Source: Rhodoglobus sp. (GTDB lineage Bacteria; Actinomycetota; Actinomycetes; Actinomycetales; Microbacteriaceae). From it: a stretch of DNA of 55,476 nucleotides. This document shows positions 48,159 to 55,476 of this stretch, in pieces; within the stretch, counting starts at the first letter, position 1, and the number at the start of each line of letters is the position of its first letter. Location of the stretch: positions 1-55,476 of the forward strand of contig JAODAV010000021.1 of assembly GCA_025463605.1 (NCBI GenBank). The letters are read 5' to 3'. Made by a program: the position numbers and the translations under genes. The notes beneath the pieces are model-generated. The model made no database searches, was not told the DNA's origin, and saw nothing but the letters and a program-made list of their open reading frames with translations.

Positions 48159-49334
48159 ATGGAAGACGACGTCGCCCCCGAGAGCGTTGTCGCGCAGGCC
48201 CTCGGCTGGGTGGACGAGCGGACTCGCGCGATCACGCCCCCCATCCACATCTCGAGCACTTACCTTCGCGACGCGGATAACGAATACAGCTCGGGTCGTG
48301 TCTACATGCGCGACCACAATCCGGCGTTCGACCAAGCGGAGGCCGTAATCAACACCCTCGAGGGCGGGCACCAAACACTGCTCTTCGCGAGTGGCATGGC
48401 GGCGGCGACCTCGGTTTTCCAAGCCCTCCACCCTGGCGATCACGTGCTCGCACCGAAGGTCATGTATTGGAGCCTGCGCAACTGGCTGATGACCTTTGCG
48501 ACGGAGTGGGGGCTGGATGTCGAGCTCATCGATATGACGGATCCGTCCGTCGTGCGGGCGGCGCTCCGCCCCGGCCAGACGAAGCTGGTGTGGATCGAGA
48601 CGCCGGCCAACCCGCTGTGGACCGTCACCGACATCGCGGGGACGGCCGCACTGGTACATGCGGCGGATGCCCTGCTGGCGGTGGATTCGACGTCGGCCAC
48701 GCCCGTACTGACCCAGCCGCTCGCGCTCGGCGCCGACCTCGTCATGCACTCCGCGACGAAGTACCTCAACGGACACTCCGATCTCACGGCCGGCACGGTG
48801 ACAACGCGAGCCGACAACGAACACTGGCAGCGGCTGCGCCGCGTACGGGCACAGATCGGCGGCACCTTGGGCTCGTTCGAGGCGTGGCTGCTGCTTCGAG
48901 GGATGCGCACGCTGTACTTGCGCGTACGGGCCGCGAGCGCCTCGGCGCTGCGCATCGCCGAGCACTTCGACGGGCATCCGCTCGTCGCTGAAGTGCTGTA
49001 CCCCGGCCTACCGTTTTCGTCGGGGCACGAGGTCGCAACGCGACAGATGGTGGGCGGATTCGGCGGGATGCTCTCAATTCGTGTGGCGGGTGGCGAGGCC
49101 GCAGCAATCGCGGTCGCCGCGCACACGCGGCTGTGGAAGCGAGCGACCTCCCTCGGCGGTGTCGAGAGCCTGATCGAGCACCGCGCGAGCGTGGAGGGCG
49201 CGGGCACCCCGGTGCCGGTTGATCTGTTGCGATTGTCTGTGGGCATCGAGAGTGTTGGTGATTTGACCGCCGATCTTGAGCAGGCGCTGGCGCGTGCCGG
49301 AGATCCCGGGACGAACTCGACCTCCTCGCGCTAA
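48159..49334 (+). CDS. trans-sulfuration-type PLP-dependent enzyme (Cys/Met metabolism family)
   Basis: A 391-residue fold-type I PLP enzyme of the cystathionine gamma-synthase/lyase family. Landmarks are PPIHISSTYLRDADNEYSSG, the LFASGMAAATSVF loop, WIETPANPLWTVTD, and the PLP lysine in SATKYLNGHSD (about residue 204). GGVESLIEHRAS near the C-terminus is also typical. It could be a cystathionine gamma-lyase, gamma-synthase or methionine gamma-lyase; the sequence does not decide. The ATG has GAGG very close, so the start may be leaderless. Confidence 0.9.
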   Translation: MEDDVAPESVVAQALGWVDERTRAITPPIHISSTYLRDADNEYSSGRVYMRDHNPAFDQAEAVINTLEGGHQTLLFASGMAAATSVFQALHPGDHVLAPKVMYWSLRNWLMTFATEWGLDVELIDMTDPSVVRAALRPGQTKLVWIETPANPLWTVTDIAGTAALVHAADALLAVDSTSATPVLTQPLALGADLVMHSATKYLNGHSDLTAGTVTTRADNEHWQRLRRVRAQIGGTLGSFEAWLLLRGMRTLYLRVRAASASALRIAEHFDGHPLVAEVLYPGLPFSSGHEVATRQMVGGFGGMLSIRVAGGEAAAIAVAAHTRLWKRATSLGGVESLIEHRASVEGAGTPVPVDLLRLSVGIESVGDLTADLEQALARAGDPGTNSTSSR

Positions 49335-49430
49335 GGACTTCGGTCGAATTGCTGGTACTGGACTTTCGGTCACGCATTGGTCGCAGGGCGACCATCTGCG
49401 CGTCGTCCCGACAAGTTCTATGGTGACTGC

Positions 49431-50717
49431 GTGGCTACTACCATTGCGCAGATCCCAGCGGCTCGCCGCATCCAGCGGGTCTACTTGATCCTGTTGCTCG
49501 GCAACACCCTCGCGGCGTCGTTCATCTGGGGGGTGAACACCCTCTTCCTGCTCGACGCGGGCCTGACCAACCTGGAGGCGTTCGCCGCGAATGCCTTCTT
49601 CACCCTGGGGATGGTGGTATTCGAGGTGCCGACCGGTGTCATCGCCGACACGGTCGGTCGTCGTGCGTCCTACCTGCTCGGCACCCTGGTGCTCTCCGCC
49701 GCGACGGTGCTGTATTGGCTGATGTGGGTGTGGAGCGCCCCGTTTTGGGCGTGGGCGCTGGCGTCCGTGCTGCTCGGGCTGGGCTTCACGTTCTTCTCCG
49801 GTGCGGTCGAGGCGTGGCTCGTGGATGCCTTGCGCGCGAGCAACTACAAGGGCGAGCTCGAACCGGTGTTCTCGAAGGGAATGATCGTGGGCGGCATCGC
49901 TATGCTGGCCGGTTCGGTGCTGGGCGGCGTCGTCGCGCAGTTCACCAACCTGGGCGTGCCGTTCCTGCTGCGTGCGGGCATCCTCGCGCTCATGCTCGTC
50001 GTCGCCTTCTTCGCGATGCGGGACATCGGGTTCACACCCGATCGATCGGAGGGACCCCTCAAAGCGGTGCGCACGGTCTTGAAGGGTTCATTGCGGCATG
50101 GGCTCGGCAATCCGCCAGTGCGATATCTGATGCTCGCGGCGCCCTTCACCGCGGGGGTGGGGATCTACGTGTTCTACGCCCTGCAACCGTATCTGCTCGA
50201 GCTGTGGGGTGACCCGAAGGCGTATTCGATCGCCGGACTCGCCGCCGCCATTGTGGCCGGCTCGCAGATCGTGGGCGGCTTCCTGGCGCCCCTCGCCCGC
50301 CGGCTGTTCAAGAAGCGGACGACGGTGCTGATCATCGCGGGCATCGTCGGCGTGTGCCTGCTGCTGGCGCTCGGCTTCACCACGAACTTCTGGATCGCGC
50401 TCGTGATCCTTACCGTGTGGGGCGTCGCGTCGTCGATCGATGACCCGATCCGCCGTGCCTATCTCAACGGCCTCATCCCATCGAACCAGCGCGCGACGGT
50501 GCTCTCGTTCGAGTCGCTCATGGGCAACGTAGGCGGGATCGGCATCCAGCCGGCGCTCGGCCGGGTGGCCGACCTCAGCGGGTACGCGTTCTCGCTCGTC
50601 GTCGGCGGAGTGATCAGCGCGGTCGCCGTGCCGTTCATCGCCCTGAGCCGCAAGCAGCACGCTCCAGCCGATGCCGCAACGAGCGAGGAGGACGCGTCGC
50701 CGTCGGTGTCCGCGTAG
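49431..50717 (+). CDS. major facilitator superfamily transporter
   Basis: A 428-residue transporter with 12 predicted helices. The MFS loop motif after helix 2 reads GVIADTVGRRASYLLG, the second-half counterpart PLARRLFKKRTTVLI. ESLMGNVGGIGIQPALGRVAD near the end is common in drug-efflux-like members. GTG 49431 is used; the frame to 49377 has no better start. Substrate unknown. It follows the PLP enzyme after 96 bp; no obvious link. Confidence 0.9.
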   Translation: MATTIAQIPAARRIQRVYLILLLGNTLAASFIWGVNTLFLLDAGLTNLEAFAANAFFTLGMVVFEVPTGVIADTVGRRASYLLGTLVLSAATVLYWLMWVWSAPFWAWALASVLLGLGFTFFSGAVEAWLVDALRASNYKGELEPVFSKGMIVGGIAMLAGSVLGGVVAQFTNLGVPFLLRAGILALMLVVAFFAMRDIGFTPDRSEGPLKAVRTVLKGSLRHGLGNPPVRYLMLAAPFTAGVGIYVFYALQPYLLELWGDPKAYSIAGLAAAIVAGSQIVGGFLAPLARRLFKKRTTVLIIAGIVGVCLLLALGFTTNFWIALVILTVWGVASSIDDPIRRAYLNGLIPSNQRATVLSFESLMGNVGGIGIQPALGRVADLSGYAFSLVVGGVISAVAVPFIALSRKQHAPADAATSEEDASPSVSA

Positions 50718-50727
50718 ATGCCGATAA

Positions 50728-50764
50728 GGGCGCGCCGATCCGGTAACTCTGGGTCGGCGCGCCC
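50728..50764. terminator. bidirectional terminator hairpin
   Basis: A perfect 11-bp stem (GGGCGCGCCGA / TCGGCGCGCCC) with a 15-base loop lies between the convergent stops of the MFS gene (50717) and the exported sialidase-fold gene (50771), so it can serve both strands. Confidence 0.8.
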
Positions 50765-50770
50765 TCACTC

Positions 50771-53155
50771 TCAGCCCTTCGTGACGGCGAACTCCTTGAA
50801 GTCCGTCGCCGCCACCATCCCGCGGATACCGGTCGATCCGGTCGCCGGGCACCCGGCATCCGTCACGCCGACCGTCGCCTGATCCCACGATGAGGTCGAC
50901 TGGCCGGTCGCCGTGATGACGCACCCTGTCGCCCGCAGGGTCAGGTGGTACCACGAGTTGAGCGCGACTCCACCCGGAACCGTGGTGTTCGCCAACGGCG
51001 TCCAGGTGCCCGAGTTGGCACGGCCGAGCGACAGCTGCGAAGTGCTGGCGTCCACACCCACGAAGTAGCCCACGTAGGCATCGGGACCCGTGCCAGGCGA
51101 GCCGACGCGTGCCATGACCCCGCCGTTGCCACTCGGAGCGCTCAGGCTGGTGACCTTCACGTCCGACGACACCGTGTAGGCATCACCCGACGCTGGCGAC
51201 GTCTGCTTCGGGCCGTTGGAGCCCGTCCCCGTCTGCCGCTGGGTGCCGGTCGCGCCCACCGTCGACCAGGTGCCGCCGTACGTGGCCCAGCCGGTCGAGG
51301 CCCCCGAGGCCCAGCTGTCGCTGTACGTCGATGCGGTGGATGCCGCGGCCGGCGTCACGTGGAAGTTGCGGAACGACGCCGACGTCAGGTGACTTCGCAC
51401 CCCCGCCTGCCCTGTTGCCAGGCATCCGGGGTTCGTCGCGGTCGCAGTGGTGACCGTAGTGCTGTTGTCCCGTTTCAGCGTCGCGGTGATCGTGCATCCG
51501 ACGACGCTGGCTTGCAGGTTGTACCAGACACCGGCGGCGACCCCGCCGGAGACCGCCGACGACGCCAGCCCCGTCCAACCGTAGGTCTGCTTGCCGATGA
51601 ACAGGTTGCCGAGCGTCTCGATACCGATGTAGTAGCCGTTGTGGCTGTCGGCGCCGACATCGGGAGCAGTCGTGCGCAGCAACACGCCGGCCTGCCCGGA
51701 GCTGTCGAGACGCAGGTCGGTCGTGACCGTCACATCGGTCCAACCGGTGGACCCCACGAGCGCCTTGGGCCCGGATGAGGCGCCGGCCTGCGAATAGATC
51801 CCTCCGCTGACCGACCAGGTGCCCCCGTAGGTGGACCAGCCCATGTCGTTGCCCGAGTCGAACGGCGCGTAGAGCGGCAGCGTGCCGATCGGGCCGATGC
51901 CGAACCGGATGTCGCAGCGGGTGCTCGACCCGGTGAGGAAGCGTGGCGTCACCATCATTACGGCCGAGCCGCTCGCGGTCGGCACCATGCTCGGGCTGTA
52001 GTTGGCGCAATGCTTGCCGGGGCCGTTGTTGTAGTCGCCGGTCGGCGAAATGGTGACGGGCGCCGAGACGGCCTGCCAGGAGCCAGCGCCGTTGTTGGTG
52101 TTGGTGAAGACGACCCGTCCCGATTCGGGCTTGACGACGGTCGTCGGGCCGTCGGATCCGGTCACCACGCGCTGGCCCGCGATGATCAGCGTGCCGTTGG
52201 CTCCGCCGCCCGGCGTCCAGGTGAGTCCCGGCGTGTGTAGCAGCTGGCGGCCGTCCGCCGTCTGCACCAGCGTGCCGGTGCTCGACGGGGTGCCCCAGTT
52301 CGCGCCGTCGGCGGAAGTCTTGAGGTAGACCCGGCAGGTCTGATCGGCGTTGCCGACCGAGTCGCGGCACAGCTCGTACGCCAGCGCGTAGGTGCCGTTG
52401 CCCAGTTTGCGGACCACGGGCATGCCGGGTCGCGAGCTGCTGTCGCCGATCGCCACGACATCCACAGCCCCGGCCCAGGTCGCGCCGCCGTCGGACGAGG
52501 TGACCATCACCAGCTTCTGGCTGAAGCCGGACGAACGCAGCCGCTCGTCGGAGAAGTGGCAGGCCAGCTTGCCGTCGGCGTTGAGGATGATCTCCGGCTC
52601 CCACAGCCCGGTCGATACCGCACTGGGGCTGCCGGATTTCGTCACGCAGTTGCCGCGCGGGGACCAGGTCACCCCGTAGTCCGTGCTGATGAAGGTCTGC
52701 ACCTCCTGGAATCCCCAGTTCACGTTGTCCCAGGCGTTGCCCGCGGCGATGATCGTGCCGGCGGCGAGACCGCCGCTGGCAACCGGCAGCTCGTACATTG
52801 ATCCGAAGTAGATGCCCCAGCCCGCGGTCGGAGAATAGAGCGTGCTGATGGCGGTCCAGGTCTGGCCGCCGTCGGTGCTGCGCTTGACCACCGAATGCGT
52901 GCGCACCCCGGTGTCGTTGACGCTGTACATGACAAGCAGATTGCCGCGCTTGCTGGTGTCCGCGCTCGCCGCGAGACGGATGATGCGGGGATAGTCGTTG
53001 TTCTCGACGCCCGTGCCCGACGTCGGTGCCGCGACGACAGTGCCTGTGGAAGCGGATGCAGGGGCGGGACTGAGCATCTGCAACACGAGCAGCAGCACCG
53101 TCAGCACGACTGCTCCCACGAGCAACCGTCGGCGCGAATCGATTGAAACGATCAT
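50771..53155 (-). CDS. exported BNR/sialidase-fold glycosidase with two C-terminal laminin-G/DUF1080-like domains
   Basis: A 794-residue secreted protein with a signal peptide (RRLLVGAVVLTVLLLVLQML ... SPAPASAS). A six-bladed propeller follows, marked by Asp boxes (STDGGQTW, STDYGVTW, SSDGGATW, TSADGANW). Two repeats of about 160 residues follow, each starting with (S/A)T(Y)GGTW and carrying GYY/GYF and WYNL/WYHL motifs as in concanavalin-like glycan-binding domains. The propeller suits GH33 sialidase or GH93 arabinanase; next to a GH43 gene the latter is plausible. Start ATG 53155 is 4 bp after the GH43 stop. Confidence 0.8.
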   Translation of the reverse strand: MIVSIDSRRRLLVGAVVLTVLLLVLQMLSPAPASASTGTVVAAPTSGTGVENNDYPRIIRLAASADTSKRGNLLVMYSVNDTGVRTHSVVKRSTDGGQTWTAISTLYSPTAGWGIYFGSMYELPVASGGLAAGTIIAAGNAWDNVNWGFQEVQTFISTDYGVTWSPRGNCVTKSGSPSAVSTGLWEPEIILNADGKLACHFSDERLRSSGFSQKLVMVTSSDGGATWAGAVDVVAIGDSSSRPGMPVVRKLGNGTYALAYELCRDSVGNADQTCRVYLKTSADGANWGTPSSTGTLVQTADGRQLLHTPGLTWTPGGGANGTLIIAGQRVVTGSDGPTTVVKPESGRVVFTNTNNGAGSWQAVSAPVTISPTGDYNNGPGKHCANYSPSMVPTASGSAVMMVTPRFLTGSSTRCDIRFGIGPIGTLPLYAPFDSGNDMGWSTYGGTWSVSGGIYSQAGASSGPKALVGSTGWTDVTVTTDLRLDSSGQAGVLLRTTAPDVGADSHNGYYIGIETLGNLFIGKQTYGWTGLASSAVSGGVAAGVWYNLQASVVGCTITATLKRDNSTTVTTATATNPGCLATGQAGVRSHLTSASFRNFHVTPAAASTASTYSDSWASGASTGWATYGGTWSTVGATGTQRQTGTGSNGPKQTSPASGDAYTVSSDVKVTSLSAPSGNGGVMARVGSPGTGPDAYVGYFVGVDASTSQLSLGRANSGTWTPLANTTVPGGVALNSWYHLTLRATGCVITATGQSTSSWDQATVGVTDAGCPATGSTGIRGMVAATDFKEFAVTKG

Positions 53156-53159
53156 TGCC

Positions 53160-55142
53160 TTACTCCTTTGTAATGGTGAGTGACTCGACCCGTAGGTCGG
53201 CGTCGGATGTGCGGATGCCGACGTGGCCGGCAGGGTGCGGGAGTGCGTCGTCGAGGCGGATGGCCTCCACACCGTCGACATCGACGGCGAACGAACTCCC
53301 GTGTGCGCGCACGTTCACGACGTGCGGTCGGGTCTGATCGAGCGGAAGCGCTCGTTGCGCGAGCACGCGCTCGTCATAGCCGTGGCGGGCGACCACCACG
53401 CGGTCACGGTGCAGCTGCACCGAGTAGCCGAGGAAGAAGTCGATGCCCAGCCGGGTGTCGTCACCCTCGCCGCCCTCGGAGAGCTGGCTCGCCCGGAAGA
53501 GCAGATCAGCGTGCGCGTCCGGGGTATTCAGCGCGAAGGTGAGCGTCGCCATCGCGGTGACGTCGTCCCAGCGGGCATCTCCGAGGATCCTCTTGCCCAC
53601 CCCGGACCTCGCTTCGTCGGCGAACGTCGCTGTGCGGCCATCGGCCACCGGTGAGATCGTGATCAAGTCGGCGACCGGGGTTCCGGCCGCCGCCCGCAGC
53701 GTGAGGCTTCGACTCGCCGTGTCGAGGTCGATGGAGAAGGACACCTGGTGGGAGGCGCGCTCGACGCGCACCTCGTGCGCGTCGCCGTCGTCGAGAACGA
53801 GGGCGAGCACATCACCGGCGGCGAATTCACCGGCGACGTATACCGTGCAAGGCCCGGGCTGCTGCACGTGCAGCTCGTAGAATCCGTCGGAAGATGCCCA
53901 GAAGCGGCCCGGAACCGGTTTGACCGCGACCCGGTCGGCCTCCTCGGCTGTGGAATGCGTCAGCGCGCAGTGGCCGAGGCGGAGGTCGCCATGCGTGCCG
54001 ATCGGGGACCCCGCCGGCATGTCGTGGCGCAGCGCGAGTTGGAGTCTGCCGTCGAGGAAGAGCCGTAGGTCGCCGTGGTCGTAGACGACGCGCCAGCAAT
54101 GGAGCGCGTCGTGGACGAAACGCCGCGGCAATTCGCCCGAGGCGACCACGGCATCCTCAACGACCGCGCTCACGGTGCCGGTGCCGCGATCCACCCGCAG
54201 CGTCAGCGCGTCACCGAGCAGGAGTCCGTATCCGGCACCGTGCTCCGTCGCCATCGCCGTCAGGTTCAGCTCCGCGGTGAACAGCTCGGACGTGATGAGC
54301 GCGCCGGTGCTGCCCTCCCCCTCGACGTCGGGTGCGACCGGCGCGGGTGCGGAGGTCGTCGGCCCGAGCACCTGCAGGCTCCTGCCGTTCCATGCCTGCC
54401 GGTCGATGTCGAGGTCGCGCGATGCGTCGGGATTGATGTTGTGGTAGATCATCCAGGTCGACACGAGATCGGGACCCTGCACGCTGCTGCTGTGCCCGAG
54501 CCCCACCGCCGGCCCGTCCGCCCCGATCAGGATCGGATTCAGCGGATCCGCCTGATACCCCCGCAGCGGGTAGGTGCTCACCGCCGCATCGATCCGGTAG
54601 CCGGAGCTCAGGTAGTGGTTGCCCGTGAGCGTCATGAGGTAGAAGCCGTCCCGCTTGCTGACGAACGGCCCCTCCGTCCATCCGTTCATGTGGATGCCGG
54701 TGAACACCGGCTCGCCGAACTCGGTGGGCGACGGCATCTCACATCCCCAGATTCCCTCATCGCCTGCCCAGTAGAAGTACCAGCTGCCGTCGTCGTCGAT
54801 GAAGACGTTGCCGTCGATGGCGTGCCCGACATTGCCCGAGACCGGTCGGAACGGGCCGGTCGGCGAATCGGACCGAAGCACGAAGTGCCCGTGCCCTGAC
54901 GGCGAGGTGTACATGTAGAAAGCGCCGTCGGAGTACACGACCTCGGGGGCGAACGGAACCAGGCCGGGGAAGGCATCCGGCTCGATCGTGGGGCCCTCGA
55001 GCCGCCAGTCGAGCAGGTCCCGCGAGCTCCAGCACCGCACATCGGGGTTGGTGCAGTACAGGTAGTACCGGCCGTCGTGGCGCAGCACGAAGGGGTCGGC
55101 GAAGTCGCCCGCGCGCTGGATGGGATTGCGGTACGTCGCCAC
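53160..55142 (-). CDS. GH43 family glycoside hydrolase
   Basis: A 660-residue cytoplasmic five-bladed propeller enzyme without signal peptide. Catalytic residues are Asp16 (GDFADPFVL), Asp110 (HAIDGNVFID) and Glu157 (GWTEGPFVSK). The C-terminal 350 residues contain beta-sandwich regions, including RFWASSDGFYELHVQ and a final GIRTSDADLRVESLTI domain of concanavalin type. GH43 enzymes are arabinofuranosidases, arabinanases, xylosidases or galactosidases; specificity cannot be read here. The GTG start is 2 bp after the permease stop, with AAGGG upstream. Confidence 0.9.
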   Translation of the reverse strand: MATYRNPIQRAGDFADPFVLRHDGRYYLYCTNPDVRCWSSRDLLDWRLEGPTIEPDAFPGLVPFAPEVVYSDGAFYMYTSPSGHGHFVLRSDSPTGPFRPVSGNVGHAIDGNVFIDDDGSWYFYWAGDEGIWGCEMPSPTEFGEPVFTGIHMNGWTEGPFVSKRDGFYLMTLTGNHYLSSGYRIDAAVSTYPLRGYQADPLNPILIGADGPAVGLGHSSSVQGPDLVSTWMIYHNINPDASRDLDIDRQAWNGRSLQVLGPTTSAPAPVAPDVEGEGSTGALITSELFTAELNLTAMATEHGAGYGLLLGDALTLRVDRGTGTVSAVVEDAVVASGELPRRFVHDALHCWRVVYDHGDLRLFLDGRLQLALRHDMPAGSPIGTHGDLRLGHCALTHSTAEEADRVAVKPVPGRFWASSDGFYELHVQQPGPCTVYVAGEFAAGDVLALVLDDGDAHEVRVERASHQVSFSIDLDTASRSLTLRAAAGTPVADLITISPVADGRTATFADEARSGVGKRILGDARWDDVTAMATLTFALNTPDAHADLLFRASQLSEGGEGDDTRLGIDFFLGYSVQLHRDRVVVARHGYDERVLAQRALPLDQTRPHVVNVRAHGSSFAVDVDGVEAIRLDDALPHPAGHVGIRTSDADLRVESLTITKE

Positions 55143-55144
55143 CG

Positions 55145-55476
55145 TCAGCCCTTGATTCCGGTGAACGCGAACGAGTCGACGAAGTACTTCTGCGTGATGG
55201 TGAACAAGATGACGACCGGCAGCACGGCGACGATCGATGCGGCCATGATGATCGGGAAGTCGGTCTGCTCGGCGTAGTACGAGTTGAGCGAGGCGATCAC
55301 CAGTTGAACGGTGGAGTTCTCGGGGGAGCTGGTGAAGATGAGCGGCCCCAGGTAGTCGTTCCAGGTGGCCATGAACACGATGATCACGTTGGCGGCGATC
55401 GCCGGCTTGCACAGCGGCAGGAAGATGCTCCAGTAGATGCGGAAGTAGCCGGCGCCGTCAAGCTTCGCCGCCTCGA
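55145..55476 (-). CDS. carbohydrate ABC transporter permease, MalG type (partial, 5' end outside)
   Basis: The frame runs off the window at the right edge. The visible C-terminal 109 residues begin exactly with the EAA loop (EAAKLDGAGYFRIYWSIFLP) and end YFVDSFAFTGIKG, typical of MalG-type CUT1 permeases. It belongs to a third sugar-uptake locus whose binding protein and second permease must lie to the right. GH43 and the exported propeller enzyme are encoded downstream in the same direction. Confidence 0.9.
   Translation of the reverse strand, partial: EAAKLDGAGYFRIYWSIFLPLCKPAIAANVIIVFMATWNDYLGPLIFTSSPENSTVQLVIASLNSYYAEQTDFPIIMAASIVAVLPVVILFTITQKYFVDSFAFTGIKG

Overview
The window is about 66% GC (by eye) and densely coded, with many GTG and TTG starts, many 4-bp ATGA/GTGA gene overlaps, tandem GAF-ANTAR regulators, a treXYZ operon, an lhr-nei2 pair and three copies of a small family I associate with Microbacteriaceae (recalled as DUF7882, often mislabelled ATP-dependent DNA ligase). 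It therefore looks like the chromosome of an actinobacterium, most likely a Microbacteriaceae member. I see no tRNA, rRNA, CRISPR array, transposase or phage gene. No stretch over 300 bases lacks a gene.

Layout. 1-3163 (+): the C-terminus of an Lhr helicase, a Nei2 DNA glycosylase, a membrane-anchored nuclease-fold protein and two related membrane proteins. 3172-10044 (-): a tightly coupled five-gene ECF sigma-factor module in which a pair (small membrane protein with an SH3-like domain, plus large exported multi-domain protein) occurs twice around the sigma gene. 10159-11426: a DUF3052 protein and two small membrane proteins. 11423-17726 (-): treX-treY-treZ, making trehalose from glycogen or malto-oligosaccharides. 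17944-19755 (+): two GAF-ANTAR regulators and small ORFs. 19782-22729: a cluster of small duplicated proteins. 22890-25077: a DUF892 ferritin-like protein, a zinc alcohol dehydrogenase and a small conserved protein.

25145-32479 (-) is a beta-glucoside utilisation operon: GH1 beta-glucosidase, binding protein, two ABC permeases, GH5 glycosidase and ROK repressor. A strong promoter carrying a palindromic operator lies upstream. 32683-36255 holds a small membrane protein, a methyltransferase and a coupled lipoprotein/Nramp-like/PRC/PRC operon. 36447-38327 (-) encodes a secreted beta-helix protein. 38444-45840 (-) is a LacI-controlled operon combining an ADP-ribosylglycohydrolase family protein, a nucleoside hydrolase, a sugar ABC importer and a ribokinase. 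It looks like a scavenging route for ribosylated compounds.

46108-50717 holds a 5'-3' exonuclease, an unannotated amidohydrolase fossil, a PAP2 phosphatase, a PLP enzyme and an MFS transporter. 50771-55476 (-) is the end of a third glycan locus: ABC permease, cytoplasmic GH43 and an exported sialidase-fold protein. None of the three ABC systems has its own ATPase gene here, as expected if they share a MsiK-type ATPase encoded elsewhere.

The least explained parts are the duplicated sigma-factor module, the ADP-ribosyl/nucleoside operon, the Nramp-like/PRC operon and the small-protein paralog cluster.
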